From: Verrucomicrobiales bacterium
Lineage (GTDB): Bacteria > Verrucomicrobiota > Verrucomicrobiia > Limisphaerales > J093
Assembly: GCA_024233215.1 (NCBI GenBank)
Contig: JACKPW010000006.1
Span: 62,001 to 126,000 of the forward strand
Direction: 5' to 3'
DNA: 64,000 bases
Below the pieces are notes generated by a model, which worked only from the letters and a program-made list of their open reading frames with translations, was not told where the DNA came from and ran no database searches. Position 1 is the first letter of the stretch; the number at the start of each line of letters is the position of its first letter. The translations under genes and the position numbers were made by a program. Shown piece by piece: positions 62,298 through 64,000 of this stretch.

Positions 62298-63696
62298 GTT
62301 CTGGCGCCGCCTCCGGTTCCGACAGCCCCCCCATACCGGGCATTCCGAGGGACGCCGAAGTCCCCACAATCCCGCGCATCCAGTCCAGCACCGCCGTCAC
62401 CAGCAAGGCCTGATCGTCCGGTGCCTCCCCACGAATGGCAAACCGCCGTGCCACCACCTCCCCGTGCCAGGGGCCAAAGGCCGCCCAGAACGGTCTGGGT
62501 CCGCCCGCATCCACGGCTTCACCCCCCTGATCTGTCACCAGGGCAATTCCGCCGGGCACACGGGGTGCGATGGCCTCCGCAAGCGCCTTCGCGAAAGCCC
62601 CTTCCCCCACCCCGCGGGGACCCCCATCACCGGCAGCAGGCACCACCACGGAGGCAAGCTCCAGCAGGTCCCGCCGGTCAGAAGCAACCCATCCTCCCGC
62701 AACCGCCGGTCCCGCTCCAGGCGAGCGATTGAGGCTCACCCCTACCGCCCCGCCGGTGCCGATCTCCGCCAGCAGCAGCCTGCGCCCGAGGGAACTCAAC
62801 CTCTCCAGTACCACGTCCTCAAGCGTCAGGCCGGCGGTGTCGTAGATACGGTCTCCCAGTTGGACCCGAACCGCGTCCACCAACTCCGCCATGCGCGCCT
62901 GATCCGCGGCCGCGCTCCCAGGCAGGAAGAAGCTGACGTCCACCCTTCCCGCCTCGAAGATGGACGAAATAACCAGGTCCGCGGGCAGGACCACCTTTTC
63001 GTGCAGCGTCTGGTCGATCTTGGATTCCCCGATCCCCACGAAACGCACGAGCGCCGAGGACCCGAAGGTACGGAGTCCGAACCGTTGCTGGAGCCAGGGG
63101 ATCAGCGCGTCCCTGACCATGGGGCGCAACTCGCGCGGCGGCCCCGGCAGCGCCACGACGACCCGGGCAAGGTCATCAAAGACGAGCCCGACCGCGGTCC
63201 CGGAGGGGTTCGGTAGAAACCTGCCGGCAACCGGCGTGCGCGCCTGGCGACGGATGTTCGCCGGAAGCCCCCTTTCATCTCCACCGAACCGTCGGGCAAG
63301 CACACCGATAACGTCGGGATTCTCCCGCAGCGGGATGCCGGTGAAGGAGGACACCGTTTCCCGGGTGATGTCGTCGTCGGTGGGGCCCAATCCCCCGGTC
63401 ACGATCACCAGCGGCGCTCTGGAACCGGCGACCGCCAGCGCCTGCTTCAGGTCGTCCGCCTCGTCCCCGACACAAATGGAGCCCACACACTCCAGTCCCA
63501 GCGGACGAAGCGCACGGGCGAGGTACCAGGTGTGCCCGTCCGGATACACCCCTCGCAGGAGTTCACCTCCCGTCACCACAATGAAGTAATGCTCGGGAGC
63601 GTGCGCCGGGCCGGCCGCGGACAGTGGGGGGACCATCAGGAGCGACAAGAGCAGGCCGCCCTTTCTCGAACGGCTCAAGGCCCGGAGAGTTCGCAT
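62281..63696 (-). CDS. Exported CinA-like protein
   Basis: The 471-residue protein has a signal peptide (GGLLLSLLMVPPLSAAGPAHA). A molybdopterin-binding-like (MoCF) domain of CinA follows, with VVTGGELLRGVYPDGHTWYLAR-type start, TGGLGPTDDDITRETV, and LPGPPRELRPM. The C-terminal part (about 330-470) is a degenerate CinA-C domain with GTGGAVGVSLNRSPGAGPAVAGGWVAS in place of the usual TGG..A..LT site. CinA proteins are normally cytosolic nucleotide-processing enzymes, so export is odd. ATG 63696 is chosen because it gives the signal peptide. Confidence 0.8.
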   Translation of the reverse strand: MRTLRALSRSRKGGLLLSLLMVPPLSAAGPAHAPEHYFIVVTGGELLRGVYPDGHTWYLARALRPLGLECVGSICVGDEADDLKQALAVAGSRAPLVIVTGGLGPTDDDITRETVSSFTGIPLRENPDVIGVLARRFGGDERGLPANIRRQARTPVAGRFLPNPSGTAVGLVFDDLARVVVALPGPPRELRPMVRDALIPWLQQRFGLRTFGSSALVRFVGIGESKIDQTLHEKVVLPADLVISSIFEAGRVDVSFFLPGSAAADQARMAELVDAVRVQLGDRIYDTAGLTLEDVVLERLSSLGRRLLLAEIGTGGAVGVSLNRSPGAGPAVAGGWVASDRRDLLELASVVVPAAGDGGPRGVGEGAFAKALAEAIAPRVPGGIALVTDQGGEAVDAGGPRPFWAAFGPWHGEVVARRFAIRGEAPDDQALLVTAVLDWMRGIVGTSASLGMPGMGGLSEPEAAPELRPGR

Positions 63697-63783
63697 GGCG
63701 GAGTGGATACTCCCGGCCCCGCCTCCCGTAAAGCCGGAGTTCACCGGAGTTGGCCGCCGGGGGGAACACCATCCCGCCCTGAA

Positions 63784-63926
63784 ACCGGAGATGCACACGG
63801 ATGAAGGCAGATAAGGGGCTCAGCCTGCCCCCCCCCGATGCCGCACGCACCTCCTTACCCAGGGGCGGAAACGCGAGGACGGCCCCGGTCCCAGGGGATC
63901 TGCGTTGATCCGTGTTTATCTGCGGT
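63784..63926. repeat. 143-bp inverted-repeat element upstream of the CinA-like gene
   Basis: The arms 63784-63812 and 63898-63926 match at 24 of 29 positions as inverted copies (ACCGSAGAT...ACACGGAT...GCAGAT). It is the same family and size as the element between tolQ and tolR. Confidence 0.8.
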
Positions 63927-63944
63927 TGAACCACCCGTCTGGGT

Positions 63945-64000
63945 TCAGCCGGGCAGGAATCCCACCAGCAGGCCCTGAGCGACCAGAAACGCCGCCAGGC
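63945..64000 (-). CDS. C-terminus of a probable membrane protein, partial
   Basis: From the right edge, the minus strand reads a hydrophobic tail LAAFLVAQGLLVGFLPG and a TGA at 63945-63947. It is too short to identify, but the pattern fits the last span of a membrane protein whose start lies beyond the window. Confidence 0.4.
   Translation of the reverse strand, partial: LAAFLVAQGLLVGFLPG

Overview
The window is high-GC DNA from a Gram-negative bacterium. It carries an outer-membrane-linked TolQRAB-Pal system and an LptF/G permease. It also has several features that recur in the PVC superphylum: prepilin-type proteins with an FVDGHAA motif, a PEP-CTERM protein, a ThuA-domain protein, a planctomycete/verrucomicrobial-type c-cytochrome domain, laminin-B and LTD-like secreted proteins, and S23 four-helix-bundle ORFs. 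I infer Verrucomicrobiota, most likely the Limisphaerales/Pedosphaera side. No rRNA or marker tree is available to prove it.

Layout. 1-6.5 kb: a partial ABC-2 type permease (minus, running off the left edge), an SDR plus GH88 pair, three small unknown ORFs of lower GC, and a tRNA-dihydrouridine synthase. 6.8-15.5 kb: a DASS/SLC13-type transporter, the tolQ-tolR-tolA-tolB-pal operon, citramalate synthase and a VapBC-like pair. 15.5-23.3 kb: a Tat-exported asparaginase, valS (interrupted in frame by a palindromic element), a YihY-type membrane protein, two Rid-family genes tail to tail and iscX. 23.4-28.6 kb: a c-cytochrome-domain lipoprotein, HEAT, ThuA and TPR proteins and tRNA-Gly(GCC). 28.7-33 kb: queD and a tightly overlapping luxE-like / MFS / luxC-like operon without luciferase genes. 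34-43.8 kb: a redox operon that ties a cytosolic NADH-type diaphorase (NuoE-NuoF fusion and NuoG-GltD fusion) to Tat-exported ferredoxin-like and propeller proteins through a NosR/NapH-like polyferredoxin membrane protein. 44-64 kb: laminin-B repeat secreted protein, second ABC-2 permease, GAF-GAF histidine kinase, LptF/G permease, two prepilin-type proteins, a PEP-CTERM trypsin-like protein, a DUF3592/arrestin-like/ATPase operon, a multidomain LTD-like protein, a polytopic membrane protein, a thioredoxin-fold protein and an exported CinA-like protein.

The strongest candidate for an undescribed system is the 33,968-43,834 redox operon. Its genes overlap or lie within 2 bp of each other, except where an S23 four-helix-bundle cassette flanked by opposing heptanucleotide arrays separates the last two genes. 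The window is also rich in short dispersed repeats: one degenerate heptamer superfamily (NATYYCN), a covarying hairpin, about 142-bp inverted-repeat elements inside or near operons, and a 127-bp palindromic element translated inside valS. Several of these touch stop codons or interrupt operons and genes.

Limits: all assignments come from reading motifs by eye. No homology search, structure prediction or codon statistics were run.
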